Assembly: GCF_000302595.1 (NCBI RefSeq)
Contig: NZ_JH947125.1
Location: 62,001 to 126,000, forward strand
DNA length: 64,000 nt
Origin: Pedobacter arcticus A12
GTDB lineage: Bacteria; Bacteroidota; Bacteroidia; Sphingobacteriales; Sphingobacteriaceae
Direction: 5' to 3'
The notes under the pieces are model-generated. The model saw only the letters and a list, made by a program, of their open reading frames with translations. It did no database searches and was not told the DNA's origin. Below, piece by piece: positions 51,261 through 61,739 of this stretch (position 1 is its first letter; each line of letters opens with the position of its first letter). A program made the translations under genes and the position numbers.

Positions 51261-52316
51261 ATGTCAGCTCAAAAAAATAAGTTCCTTTTGCCTCAATTAG
51301 TGTTTGCGGCCGCATTGTTTTGCTCTTGCTCTGGTAGTACAGACGGTAAAGCTTCTCAAACAGATGCTAAAGTAAAAGACTCAACTCAGGTAGAGAACCC
51401 TGCAGAAGTAGTAAGGGAAAACACCAATACACCTGTTGATTCTGCAAAGTATTACAGCATACAAAAATATTTAGCCAATGGAGACACCACAGGTAAATGG
51501 CCAGTTAAGGTTGATCCTTTGCCAATCAATGGTGCAATCTTACCTTTCAATAGGATTATTGTTTATTACGGAAACCTGTATTCTAAAAAAATGGGCGCTT
51601 TAGGTGAGTATGCTCCCAAAGAAATGTGGAGAATGCTACATGCAGAAGTTGACAAGTGGAACAAAGCAGATACGGTTGTTAAATCTATTGCTGCTATACA
51701 TTACATTGCAACAGTGGCTAGTGGAACTCCTGGTAAGGATAATATGTATATCAACCGCATGCCAGATAGCCAGATAGATTCTGCTTTGGCAATTGCCAAA
51801 ATGCATAATGCAATCATTTTTTTAGATGTACAAGTAGCCTTAAGTACTTTACAGAAAGAACTACCTCGTTTAGAAAAGTATTTAAAAATGCCTAATGTGC
51901 ATTTAGGTATTGATCCTGAATTTTCTATGAAAACTGGAGATAAACCAGGTAAAAGAATAGGTTACTATGATGCTGCTGACATCAATTATGCTTCGGCCTA
52001 TTTAACTAAATTGGTAAAAGAAAACAATTTGCCTGCAAAAATACTAGTTGTACACCGTTTTACACAAGGAATGGTGAAGAACTACCAGGATATCAAAAAG
52101 CAGAAAGAAGTTCAAATGGTGATGCACATGGATGGTTGGGGAGAGCCTGAATTGAAAAAAGGTACTTACCGCCATTATTTATACAGAGAGCCAGTTCAGT
52201 TTGTAGGATTCAAACTTTTTTATAAGAATGATTTGAAGAAAGCTCCAAATCGTTTGATGACACCGCAGGAATTATTGAAACTGACACCAAAACCTATTTA
52301 TATCCAATATCAATAG
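51261..52316 (+). CDS. Lipoprotein of unknown function, TIM-barrel-like
   Basis: 351 residues. Lipoprotein signal with acylation Cys about residue 21 (LFCSCSG), then a low-complexity Ser/Thr/Lys/Asp linker (about 25-65) typical of surface lipoproteins. The rest is alpha/beta: LPFNRIIVYYGNLYSKKMG, SIAAIHYIATVASG, AIIFLDVQVALSTLQ, HLGIDPEFSM, AKILVVHRFTQGM, QMVMHMDGWGEP. The repeated strand ends with D, H and E fit a glycosidase-like barrel, with candidate acidic residues Asp-Pro-Glu (DPEF). I do not assign an activity. A terminator follows. Confidence 0.65.
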   Translation: MSAQKNKFLLPQLVFAAALFCSCSGSTDGKASQTDAKVKDSTQVENPAEVVRENTNTPVDSAKYYSIQKYLANGDTTGKWPVKVDPLPINGAILPFNRIIVYYGNLYSKKMGALGEYAPKEMWRMLHAEVDKWNKADTVVKSIAAIHYIATVASGTPGKDNMYINRMPDSQIDSALAIAKMHNAIIFLDVQVALSTLQKELPRLEKYLKMPNVHLGIDPEFSMKTGDKPGKRIGYYDAADINYASAYLTKLVKENNLPAKILVVHRFTQGMVKNYQDIKKQKEVQMVMHMDGWGEPELKKGTYRHYLYREPVQFVGFKLFYKNDLKKAPNRLMTPQELLKLTPKPIYIQYQ

Positions 52317-52337
52317 TTTTAAAACAATGAAATTTTA

Positions 52338-52366
52338 ATCCTCGGTTTCTAACCGGGGATTTTTTG
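52338..52366 (+). terminator. Intrinsic terminator of the lipoprotein gene
   Basis: A 10-bp stem ATCCTCGGTT/AACCGGGGAT (one G-T pair) with a 3-base loop followed by T residues, 21 bases after the stop codon. Confidence 0.85.
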
Positions 52367-52395
52367 TTTAATACCTTTTTTACCGAAAGAAATAG

Positions 52396-53022
52396 CTAGC
52401 GCAGTAAAGCTAAAAAGTTTGCTCTGTTTACCATTTTTGCGCCCATACTTTCTAAATGTTCGGTATAAACCTGGCAGTCAATCAGCTTGATATTGGCATT
52501 TTCACAAAGCCATATTAACGCCGTTTTAGAAGCATTACTTTTTTTAGAGAACATAGACTCTCCACAGAATACCTCGTTGATTAAAACGCCGTATAACCCA
52601 CCTACGAGTTCTTTATCTTCCCAAACCTCAATAGAGTGTACATAACCTTTTTGATGTAGGCGAGCGTAAGCATCAAGCATTAAGGAATTTATCCAAGTGC
52701 CATCTTGCCCTGCTCGGTTGCATTCCGCACAGTTTTTAATAACAGCATCGAAATGCTGATTATATGTTACCTTAAATTTTTTGGAATTTAAAATCTGACG
52801 CATACTTTTACTGATCTTCACTTCCCTGGGAAACAGCACAAACCTTTCTGGCGGACTGTACCATAAAATTGGGTCATCCTCATTAAACCACGGAAATATT
52901 CCGTTTTGATAGGCCAAAAGCAATCGTTCTAAAGATAAATCTCCACCAACGGCTAGCAAACCATCAGCCTCAGCCAGTTCTGGGTCTGGAAAAATAAGCT
53001 CATCACTAAGTTGAAATATCAT
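52396..53022 (-). CDS. aat: Leucyl/phenylalanyl-tRNA-protein transferase
   Basis: 208 residues. Family markers: FPDPELAEADGLLAVGGDLS, LAYQNGIFPWF, WYSPPERFVLFP, GTWINSLMLDAYARLH, SIEVWEDKELVGGLYG, FCGESMFSKK and LIDCQVYTEHLESMGA. Adds Leu or Phe to N-terminal Arg or Lys of proteins, marking them for ClpAP under the N-degron pathway. Standard length. Transcribed leftward and ends close to the previous gene's terminator. Confidence 0.95.
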   Translation of the reverse strand: MIFQLSDELIFPDPELAEADGLLAVGGDLSLERLLLAYQNGIFPWFNEDDPILWYSPPERFVLFPREVKISKSMRQILNSKKFKVTYNQHFDAVIKNCAECNRAGQDGTWINSLMLDAYARLHQKGYVHSIEVWEDKELVGGLYGVLINEVFCGESMFSKKSNASKTALIWLCENANIKLIDCQVYTEHLESMGAKMVNRANFLALLR

Positions 53023-53185
53023 TTTTTTAAATGGAGATTAAACCTTTTTTTAACTATTTTGTCATAAACACATAACAGGGCTTTAAGGTCTGTTTTGGTT
53101 ATAAAGATTTAGTTTTTTGATGGAGAAGCCACCTATGCGAGGTGGCTTTTTTTATGAAGTTTGTTTTTTACAAGCGAAATACTGT
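53023..53185. other. Intergenic region with a plus-strand terminator-type hairpin and no upstream gene
   Basis: Between two leftward genes. AAGCCACCT/AGGTGGCTT at about 53126-53148 with a 5-base loop and a run of seven T residues reads as an intrinsic terminator on the plus strand, though no plus-strand gene ends here. See findings. Confidence 0.45.
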
Positions 53186-53752
53186 TTAATTCAGTCGTTT
53201 GGTCATCAGCTCTTCCACCTTTTTAAAAAACTGTAGAGGTTTTAATTGGCGCCAATTTAATTCATCCAGCTCACCACCAAAATTGATGTAGTAATCTATA
53301 TTGTTGGATTTAAATTCGTCAATTACGTGGTCTCTGAAATTCACACCCGCAATCCAACCGTCCTCTACTTCTTGAAACCATTCTTCGTAGTAACAATCAT
53401 CAGATGAATGGAAATTTAAAACATTTTCGCCGATGAGGATGAATTTATTGATCGCCTGCCCCATAATTGACTCTAAGATCTCTCGCTTTAACGACATGAT
53501 ATCGTTGTCGATTGCATCATTCCACTCGCCAATAAATTCTATAATAGCATATTGACGGTCGTAATCCACAAAAAGTACTTTTAAATAAAGGGTATTAGAC
53601 CCGAAATAGTCCCACTGTGGATGTAGCAGATAGTTGTAAATTTGTTTGTCATATTCAAATTCACTGTATTCGGTTTCATAAAATGGAGAACGCTCATCTT
53701 CTGCAGCTATATAATCATCTCTCCATCTGTAATAAGGCTCTATTTCATGCAT
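53186..53752 (-). CDS. Conserved-looking hypothetical protein
   Basis: 188 residues, soluble, acidic; no signal peptide or membrane segment. Central alternating strands and helices (YLKVLFVDYDRQYAIIEFIGE; KFILIGENVLNFH; DHVIDEFKSNNIDYYINFGG) and many Tyr/Trp/Asp. I do not recognise the family. Starts 11 bases after the end of murQ in the leftward direction, so it is probably co-transcribed with it. Confidence 0.7.
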   Translation of the reverse strand: MHEIEPYYRWRDDYIAAEDERSPFYETEYSEFEYDKQIYNYLLHPQWDYFGSNTLYLKVLFVDYDRQYAIIEFIGEWNDAIDNDIMSLKREILESIMGQAINKFILIGENVLNFHSSDDCYYEEWFQEVEDGWIAGVNFRDHVIDEFKSNNIDYYINFGGELDELNWRQLKPLQFFKKVEELMTKRLN

Positions 53753-53763
53753 AAACTTGTTGT

Positions 53764-54582
53764 TTAGTGTATACTAACCAAATAAGCGTCAACTGCCTTT
53801 CTAACGCTCCCGTAGGTATTTAATAACTGCGTGGCAATTTCTTTATTTACGCCAGTTTCGGCAATAATCATGTTTACGCCACGGTTTACCAGTTTGTTAT
53901 TGGTTAACTGCATATCCACCATTTTATTACCTTTCACTTTCCCTAACTTGATCATTAGGGTAGTAGTTAGCATGTTCAATACCAGTTTTTGCGCAGTTCC
54001 AGCTTTCATTCTGGTTGAGCCGGTTAGGTATTCTGGTCCTACAACAACTTCAATAGGATATTTCGCGTTAGCAGCTACAGGGCCACCCGCATTACAAACA
54101 ACACAGCCAGTTACTAAGCCCAATTCGTTGGCCTTTTTTAAGCCACCAATAACGTAGGGCGTTTTTCCCGATGCGGCAATTCCTACTAAAACATCATTTT
54201 TGTTGATGTTGAACTCTTCCAAATCTCTCCAGGCTTGTTCAGCGTCATCCTCAGCATTTTCTACCGCTCTTCTAATTGCGGTGTCGCCACCGGCAATAAT
54301 GCCAATCACCAAATCAAAGGGAACGCCAAAAGTGGGAGGGCATTCAGAAGCGTCAAGTACACCTAATCGTCCGCTAGTTCCGGCGCCAATGTAAAACAAT
54401 CGTCCGCCAACTTTCATTTTTTCTAAAGCAGCACTAACAAGCGCTTCAATTTTTGGGATCACTTTTTCAACGGCAGTTGCTACACTTTTATCTTCTTGAT
54501 TGATGTTGGTTAAAATTTCTGAAGTAGATTTTAGCTCTAAGTTATTATAAGGAGAATCCTGTTCGGTTACTTCTATCGACAT
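53764..54582 (-). CDS. murQ: N-acetylmuramic acid 6-phosphate etherase
   Basis: 272 residues, a little shorter than the usual near 300. SIS fold: GAGTSGRLGVLDASECPPTFG phosphate-sugar loop, the acid/base region AGGDTAIRRAVENAEDDAEQA, PVAANAKYPIEVVVGPEYLTGSTRMKAGTAQK. Splits the lactyl ether of MurNAc 6-phosphate in cell-wall recycling. The neighbour toward the window start includes a peptidoglycan amidase only far away (position 1-630). Confidence 0.94.
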   Translation of the reverse strand: MSIEVTEQDSPYNNLELKSTSEILTNINQEDKSVATAVEKVIPKIEALVSAALEKMKVGGRLFYIGAGTSGRLGVLDASECPPTFGVPFDLVIGIIAGGDTAIRRAVENAEDDAEQAWRDLEEFNINKNDVLVGIAASGKTPYVIGGLKKANELGLVTGCVVCNAGGPVAANAKYPIEVVVGPEYLTGSTRMKAGTAQKLVLNMLTTTLMIKLGKVKGNKMVDMQLTNNKLVNRGVNMIIAETGVNKEIATQLLNTYGSVRKAVDAYLVSIH

Positions 54583-54921
54583 TTGATTTTTTTTTACGAA
54601 AGTCGGAAAAAAATAGGTGAAAAGAAATTCTTAGTCTTTAACAAATCGGAAAATTTTGTTTATTCTGCTCTGTTTTTTTTGGTTATTTTGTACTAAAGAT
54701 GGTTTTGAAACTGTTTCTGCAAAATGGTGGAATTTCTCCCAGTGCTTTCTGAAAAAGCTTTTTGTTGTTTTTGATAAAAAAATGCGGTTCAATGGCATTT
54801 AAGCCAGTTATATTCCTGGTTCGCCTATTTGATAGCTTTATTTTTTAGATGAGATTATTATTATCAAAAAACACTGAAATAATTGTAATTGCCACATTAA
54901 TGGTTTTATTTTGCAGTACAG
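54583..54921. other. Divergent intergenic region between murQ and the S41 peptidase
   Basis: 339 bases, AT-rich, divergent promoters expected. I see no repeat or RNA fold. An overlapping small ORF of 53 codons (54849-55010) was considered and rejected. Confidence 0.4.
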
Positions 54922-56541
54922 ATGAGTTCCACGCCAAAAAGCAATTTTACGTATTTTATCATTGCCTTAATCGCTGCATTTTTTGGGGTTATTTTGGGAG
55001 CAACTTATGAGCAAAATAGGTCTATCAACAGTAATTCTGCATTCCCTTCTTTTGCATTCAACAGCAGTCAGAAATTAGATAAAATTTTAAAGGTAATTAA
55101 AACCAACTACGTTGATTCTGTAAATACCGATTCTTTACAATCGCTTGCGATAGAAGAGATTTTAAGTGGCCTGGATCCTCATACAATATACTTGCCACCT
55201 GTACAGGCCAAGTCTCAGAACGAAAATTTAGAAGGTAATTTTGAAGGCATAGGAATAGAGTATTATGTGTTGAATGATACGCTATTGGTAACATCCGTTC
55301 GTGAAAATGGTCCCTCAGAAAAAGCGGGACTACTTAAAGGCGACAGAATTATTGCCGTAAATGGCGAGAATATGGTTGTTAAGAGTGATAGAGATTTCAT
55401 CGTAAACAAATTACGTGGCAAAAAAGGAAGTAAGTTAAATGTTTCTGTGTTACGATTTGGATTCAACAAACCGATTTCTTTGGACATTGAGCGAGGAAGA
55501 ATTGTAGTGAGCAGTGTGGACGTTGCTTACTTAATTAAACCCGAAATTGGTTTTATTAAGATCACAAGGTTTGGTGCAAATACCGCCGAGGATTTTAGTA
55601 ACGAGCTAAATGCACTTCAGAAAAAAGGAATGAAAAGCCTTATTTTGGATTTGCGAGGTAATGGAGGCGGCTATTTAAGTGCTGCAACTGCTTTGGCAGA
55701 TCAGTTTTTAGGCGATAATCAATTAATTGTTTACACACAGGGCTTACACGAGCCACGTACCGACTACAAATCTACATCCGACGGGATGTTTGAAAAAGGA
55801 AGGCTGATTATTTTAATTGATGAAGGAACAGCTTCTGCAAGTGAAATATTAGCCGGTGCGATACAAGATTTAGATAGAGGTTTGGTTATTGGCCGGCGCT
55901 CCTTTGGTAAAGGCTTGGTGCAAGAACAATTTGGCTTTGGTGATGGCTCTGCAATGAATTTAACAATTGCCAGGTATTATACCCCAAGTGGGCGGTCTAT
56001 CCAAAAGTCATACAGTAAGGGGATTAAAGCGTATAAAGACGAGCTTAATCAACGTTATGAACATGGTGATTACTCATCCTTAGATAGCGCATTAAAGGAC
56101 AGTATTTTTTTAAGTCAGCAAAAAAAGTTTAAAACCTTAAAAGGACGTACCGTTTATGGCGGAGGTGGGATTATGCCCGATATTTTCGTGGCTTTAGACA
56201 CTTCTAAGTTTACAGACACCTATCAACAAATCAATGCGAGCGGATTGGTTTCTCAATACGTTTATGGTAAATTAACCAACAGCGTAAACACCAGTCGGTT
56301 TAAAACAATAGATGGATTTAAAAATGGTTATCGTTTTACTGATGCAGATTATAATGGTTTTTTAAACTATTGTTCAGTTAAAAAAGTTAAAGTAGACAAA
56401 GCGCAGGCCCTGGTTTCTAAACCTTTAATTGTTAGCCAGATCAAATCTATACTCGCTAGGTATTATTTTGGTGAAGAAGGTTTTTATAGTATTTACACGC
56501 AGAACGATGATTTTGTAAATACAGCCCTCACAAAACTATAA
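54922..56541 (+). CDS. S41-family C-terminal processing peptidase (CtpA-like)
   Basis: 539 residues. N-terminal membrane anchor (about 10-27), then DPHTIYLPPVQAK, a PDZ domain (about 95-175: GIGIEYYVLND, SEKAGLLKGDRIIAVNGEN), and the S41 catalytic domain (about 195-370). The nucleophile is Ser in DEGTASASEILAGA (about 310) and the general-base Lys lies in RRSFGKGLVQ about 25 residues later. An additional C-terminal domain (about 375-539) is as usual in the Bacteroidota form. Periplasmic processing of C-termini of envelope proteins is the known family role. Confidence 0.93.
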   Translation: MSSTPKSNFTYFIIALIAAFFGVILGATYEQNRSINSNSAFPSFAFNSSQKLDKILKVIKTNYVDSVNTDSLQSLAIEEILSGLDPHTIYLPPVQAKSQNENLEGNFEGIGIEYYVLNDTLLVTSVRENGPSEKAGLLKGDRIIAVNGENMVVKSDRDFIVNKLRGKKGSKLNVSVLRFGFNKPISLDIERGRIVVSSVDVAYLIKPEIGFIKITRFGANTAEDFSNELNALQKKGMKSLILDLRGNGGGYLSAATALADQFLGDNQLIVYTQGLHEPRTDYKSTSDGMFEKGRLIILIDEGTASASEILAGAIQDLDRGLVIGRRSFGKGLVQEQFGFGDGSAMNLTIARYYTPSGRSIQKSYSKGIKAYKDELNQRYEHGDYSSLDSALKDSIFLSQQKKFKTLKGRTVYGGGGIMPDIFVALDTSKFTDTYQQINASGLVSQYVYGKLTNSVNTSRFKTIDGFKNGYRFTDADYNGFLNYCSVKKVKVDKAQALVSKPLIVSQIKSILARYYFGEEGFYSIYTQNDDFVNTALTKL

Positions 56542-56587
56542 AACCCAGCCTAGGCCAGGTTTTATACTAAAATCTTGATTATATATT

Positions 56588-56797
56588 CTAATGAACGTGA
56601 GTATGTGTAGTATCTGCCATTAAACTATCTGCTACGCCATTACTTTTAACCGTAGTATCAGTCAATGCTTCATTTAATAACGAATCTGCAGCAGATTGAT
56701 TTGCAGCATCAATTTGTTCCTCTGTTTTTGTCTGGTTGTTACAAGCTGCAAAAGCTAATGAGCCAGCAATTGCAAAAAGTGCGATAAATTTTCTCAT
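56588..56797 (-). CDS. Small acidic lipoprotein of unknown function
   Basis: 69 residues with lipoprotein signal and acylation Cys about residue 19 (SLAFAACNN), then an acidic Asp/Ser/Thr-rich tail ending in HTHVH. Too short and low-complexity to assign. A histidine pair at the end could bind metal weakly; that is speculation. Preceded by 57 bases after the der gene end. Confidence 0.7.
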   Translation of the reverse strand: MRKFIALFAIAGSLAFAACNNQTKTEEQIDAANQSAADSLLNEALTDTTVKSNGVADSLMADTTHTHVH

Positions 56798-56854
56798 GTT
56801 GTTTTTATTGTTTGATGGTTAAAAATCCATCGGCCATAGACAATGGATAGAATT

Positions 56855-58156
56855 CTATTTCTGTCTAAAAAATATCTGAATAGGTACACCTTCAAAATCA
56901 AAATGCTCTCTCAATTTGTTCTCTATAAAACGTTTGTACGGATCCTTAATGTACTGTGGTAAATTACAGAAGAATGCAAACATTGGTGATGTGGCATTGA
57001 TTTGAGTAATATATTTGATTTTAATGTGCTTTCCTTTGATTGAAGGTGGTGGCGTTTTCTCAATAATCGGCAACAAAATATCGTTCAGTTTTGAAGTCTG
57101 AATTTTCTTAATCTTATTGGCATAAACTTTTGCAGCGGCTTCAATGGTTTTAAATATTCTTTGCTTCTCGATTACAGATGTAAAAACAATTGGCACATCA
57201 GTAAAAGGGGCTAATTTCTGTTTTATTTTATCTGTAAACTCTAAAATGGTTTTGTGGTCTTTTTCTACCAGATCCCATTTATTTACCACAATTACAACGC
57301 CTTTTTTATTCTTTTCTGCAAGGTGGAAAATATTAACGTCTTGCGACTCAATGCCATCAACTGCATCAATCATGATAATTACCACATCACACTCTTCAAG
57401 CGCTTTAATGGTACGCATAACGCTATAAAACTCTAAGTTCTCATGAACCTTGGTTTTCTTACGTAAACCAGCGGTATCAATCAGCATAAACTCGTGACCA
57501 AACTGGTTGTAGTGGATATGGATAGAATCTCTGGTAGTGCCCGCAATTTCCGTAACGATATTTCGATCCTTACCAATTAAAGCATTAATCATTGATGATT
57601 TACCAACATTCGGACGACCAACAATTGCGTAAACTGGCAATTTGTTCTCTTCCTCTTTTTCCTCATCAAAATTAGTGATTACCGCATCTAAAAGCTCTCC
57701 CGTACCAGAACCGCTCATAGAAGAAATACAGTAGATCTCACCTAATCCTAAACTATAAAATTCAGAAGCATCAGACTGTAATTGATAATTATCTACTTTG
57801 TTTACCGCAACGTAAACTGGTTTTTTGCTTTTTCTTAAAATTTGTGCAATGTCTGCATCTAAATCTGTGATGCCTGTAGTTACATCAACCAAAAACACAA
57901 CAACGTTAGCCTCTTCAATGGCAATGTGTACTTGCTCCCTAATGGCAGCTTCAAAAACATCTTCAGAATTTGCTACGTATCCGCCAGTGTCAATCACAGT
58001 AAAATTTTTGTGTGTCCATTCGGCAATACCGTAATGTCTGTCGCGGGTTACACCGCTTTGATCATCAACAATGGCTTTTCTGGTTTCTGTTAAACGGTTG
58101 TATAGGGTAGATTTCCCTACGTTCGGTCTCCCGACGATCGCTAATATGTTACTCAT
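56855..58156 (-). CDS. der: GTPase Der (EngA)
   Basis: 433 residues: two tandem GTPase domains and a C-terminal KH-like domain. First domain G1 [15 protein letters not shown]3 DTGGY; second domain G1 [15 protein letters not shown]3 DTAGLRKK, and NKWDL specificity motif. The KH-like end ([27 protein letters not shown]) is complete. Needed for 50S ribosome assembly. Standard length. Confidence 0.97.
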   Translation of the reverse strand: MSNILAIVGRPNVGKSTLYNRLTETRKAIVDDQSGVTRDRHYGIAEWTHKNFTVIDTGGYVANSEDVFEAAIREQVHIAIEEANVVVFLVDVTTGITDLDADIAQILRKSKKPVYVAVNKVDNYQLQSDASEFYSLGLGEIYCISSMSGSGTGELLDAVITNFDEEKEEENKLPVYAIVGRPNVGKSSMINALIGKDRNIVTEIAGTTRDSIHIHYNQFGHEFMLIDTAGLRKKTKVHENLEFYSVMRTIKALEECDVVIIMIDAVDGIESQDVNIFHLAEKNKKGVVIVVNKWDLVEKDHKTILEFTDKIKQKLAPFTDVPIVFTSVIEKQRIFKTIEAAAKVYANKIKKIQTSKLNDILLPIIEKTPPPSIKGKHIKIKYITQINATSPMFAFFCNLPQYIKDPYKRFIENKLREHFDFEGVPIQIFFRQK

Positions 58157-58274
58157 AATGTGGGTTTTCCCGGTCTTATCTTACCGGCATAATTTTTTTG
58201 CAAAGGTAGGTTAAATAATCCGGTTCTGTGCAGATGCTTTAAAAATCAGTAAATTAGCTTCTCGTTAATAATCA

Positions 58275-58388
58275 GGGCGTTCCCTTTTTGACCAAGCACA
58301 AAACCCATTGTAAAAAAGGTCAGGCTGTACGTTCATACGCCACGAGGCATTATGCGCAGGCGGGTATCCACTTCCATCCTTAACGCGG
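58275..58388 (+). repeat. Dispersed intergenic repeat, copy D (most diverged)
   Basis: Starts GGGCGTTCCC and ends CCTTAACGCGGG. Interior segments GTCAGGCTGTACGTTCATACG and GGGTATCCACTTCCATCC correspond to the arms of copies A-C (GGGCTTTTCGTTGCAATC and AGGATTTTCACTGCAATCC). The gap 58157-58563 otherwise contains hairpins such as CCTTAGAG/CTCTAAGG (58507-58535) and GAGTC/GACTC near 58480, and no gene. Confidence 0.6.
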
Positions 58389-58506
58389 GAATTTCGAGTA
58401 TTTTGAAATTTTAACTTTTATTATGTAGAAAGAAAACCTCATACAATTAAGAGAATCGATACGCAAAATGTAATAACGAGTCAGAGACTCTTGGCTATTC
58501 TCAAAT

Positions 58507-58535
58507 CCTTAGAGGCGCTACGCTAAACTCTAAGG
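58507..58535. repeat. Inverted repeat CCTTAGAG/CTCTAAGG
   Basis: An 8-bp perfect stem with a 13-base loop, 29 bases downstream of the ORF6N remnant stop codon on the minus strand. It could be a terminator-like hairpin or a remnant of a repeat; no T run follows. Confidence 0.5.
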
Positions 58536-58563
58536 ACAGAAAGGGAGTGTAAGTTGTGTGGTT

Positions 58564-58857
58564 TTAAAAAGAAACCCCGTGTTCTGTAAATACATTAGGC
58601 AATTTTCTCCTTCCTCCCCAACTTGATGTCACAAACTGTGACTTCAAGATTGACCATTCTTCATCAATTAGCTGAAACATAAAGTCCTTTGGAAATCTAT
58701 CTCCATTCCTCTGTACTGCTTGGTTTAAGACTCTTGTTTCAACACCATAAAGCTCTGCTAAATCGCTATCTAACATTGCTTTTAATCCTCTTATTTCGTA
58801 AATTTTATTGATGACGATGTCATCAGAAATAATGGATAAGATTTGTTGGGCAGGCAT
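58564..58857 (-). pseudogene. Truncated ORF6N-domain DNA-binding protein
   Basis: 97 residues from ATG 58857 (MPAQQILSI). An open frame extends further upstream to 58989 but across a palindrome. The ORF6N core is intact: [63 protein letters not shown]. It then stops two residues after TEHGV, where relatives continue (usually into a further 70 or more residues with coiled coil). The DNA after the stop shows no frame with the missing part. Likely a remnant of a phage- or mobile-element-type regulator. Confidence 0.75.
58622..58648. repeat. Imperfect inverted repeat inside the ORF6N remnant
   Basis: CTTGATGTCACA and TGTGACTTCAAG around AAC, one mismatch in 12 bp; shares the core GTCACA-N3-TGTGAC with the perfect palindrome at 58897-58929. 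It encodes the SQFVTS part of the protein. Confidence 0.6.
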
Positions 58858-58896
58858 AAGTTTAAGGTTATTAGTCAAATATATAGATATGCTTTT

Positions 58897-58929
58897 AAAT
58901 TTGAGGTCACAAATTGTGACCTCAAATTT
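58897..58929. promoter_or_regulatory. Perfect 16-bp-arm palindrome upstream of the ORF6N remnant
   Basis: AAATTTGAGGTCACAA and TTGTGACCTCAAATTT separated by a single A, lying 40-72 bases upstream of the likely start (58857). Candidate operator or hairpin; see findings. Confidence 0.6.
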
Positions 58930-59069
58930 GTAGTTTAATTTTAAATAATCTGAATGCGAGATATTCCAGAAAGTATCTTTAATCGTCATGAAATACCTGA
59001 TAAATCTCTTACAAATTAATTAAGTTTGTCACTCAGACCAATTGACCAGACTTCTTATTTAAAACGCTA

Positions 59070-59825
59070 ATGCTAACGAAGCTTGATTTTGTTGCGCCGT
59101 CAACTTATAATATCCCGCCTACATCCAAAAGAGATTTTGTTCCAGAGCCTATTGCATCCGAGTATTTGGCGCCGAGTTTCGATTTTGCTTTTAACATGAG
59201 CTTTGGCAATGCGGGTCACCATCGTAACCACAGAACCGGCGGAAGTGCAAAAAGGAAAAACGGGGAGATCTTTGTTAATGCTTTTCAAGGGAAAGTTGCT
59301 GAATTTGTTTTTTACGATTGGCTAAAGAAACACGGCATAACCACTAGTTTGCCAGATGTTACTTTAATGGGAAAAGGGCTGTGGGATGATTCGGATTTTA
59401 CAGTAAACGGTAAAAAAATCAGTATTAAATCTGCCGCGTATTTTTCCAACCTAATGCTTTTAGAAACTCAGGATTGGAACCATAATGGAGATTATATCCC
59501 AAATATGGAAATGGGAAATGCAAGCTATAATTATTTTGTATTGATAAGGGTAAAGCCCGATGGTAAGAAATTGATGAAAGACAGTAAGCTTTATTATGCA
59601 GATAAAGCTGAACGAATTACCTTAAAAAGGATTTTTGCCAGCGAAAAATGGTCTGCAGATCTGGTTGGTTTCGCTACTAAAGATGATTTACAGATGATTA
59701 TTGCGAACAAACACATTATTCCACAGGGTGGTTTATTGAATGGAAGAATACCGATGGATGCCAGTAATTATTATTTCCAGAGTAACGATTTAAGAGGTAT
59801 AGGAGGTTTAATAAATTTACTGTAA
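59070..59825 (+). CDS. Putative PD-(D/E)XK-fold protein, orphan
   Basis: 251 residues, no signal or membrane segment. The segment 75-122 shows a nuclease-like pattern: Glu78 in GKVAEFVFYDWLKK (helix), Asp109 in DDSDFTVNG, and Lys120 in KKISIKSAA, with Ser118 in the place of the usual Glu or Gln. A core strand YNYFVLIRVK follows. This resembles restriction-endonuclease-type folds, but I did not match a named family. The N-terminal 65 residues are polar with a histidine-rich AGHHRNHRTGG. Neighbours (truncated ORF6N and repeats) indicate an accessory insertion between der and pgi. Confidence 0.55.
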   Translation: MLTKLDFVAPSTYNIPPTSKRDFVPEPIASEYLAPSFDFAFNMSFGNAGHHRNHRTGGSAKRKNGEIFVNAFQGKVAEFVFYDWLKKHGITTSLPDVTLMGKGLWDDSDFTVNGKKISIKSAAYFSNLMLLETQDWNHNGDYIPNMEMGNASYNYFVLIRVKPDGKKLMKDSKLYYADKAERITLKRIFASEKWSADLVGFATKDDLQMIIANKHIIPQGGLLNGRIPMDASNYYFQSNDLRGIGGLINLL

Positions 59826-59908
59826 TGGCAATTCGATCATTCTCTAAAGAAAAAAAATGGCCTGTGAAAACACAAGCCATTCTAAATTATTTAAGCGGAG
59901 AAGTTAAA

Positions 59909-61582
<1,674 letters not shown>

Positions 61583-61739
61583 TTAGTATTTAAACGGGTT
61601 TTTAAATACTAAAGATTGTAAATCGCTGACGAAAACGGATTAGACCCTTTAATAGCTTAGCGTCGTGGCAAAGTTTTTATTTTATATCCCGCTATCGTGA
61701 TAATAAAGGTGGAATGTTGATATTTCGGCGGGTCAATTG

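Noticed and set aside
54849-55010. 53-codon ORF with a hydrophobic start overlapping the S41 peptidase N-terminus
   Set aside because: It overlaps the first 29 codons of a convincing protein in another frame and has no homology that I can see; probably chance.
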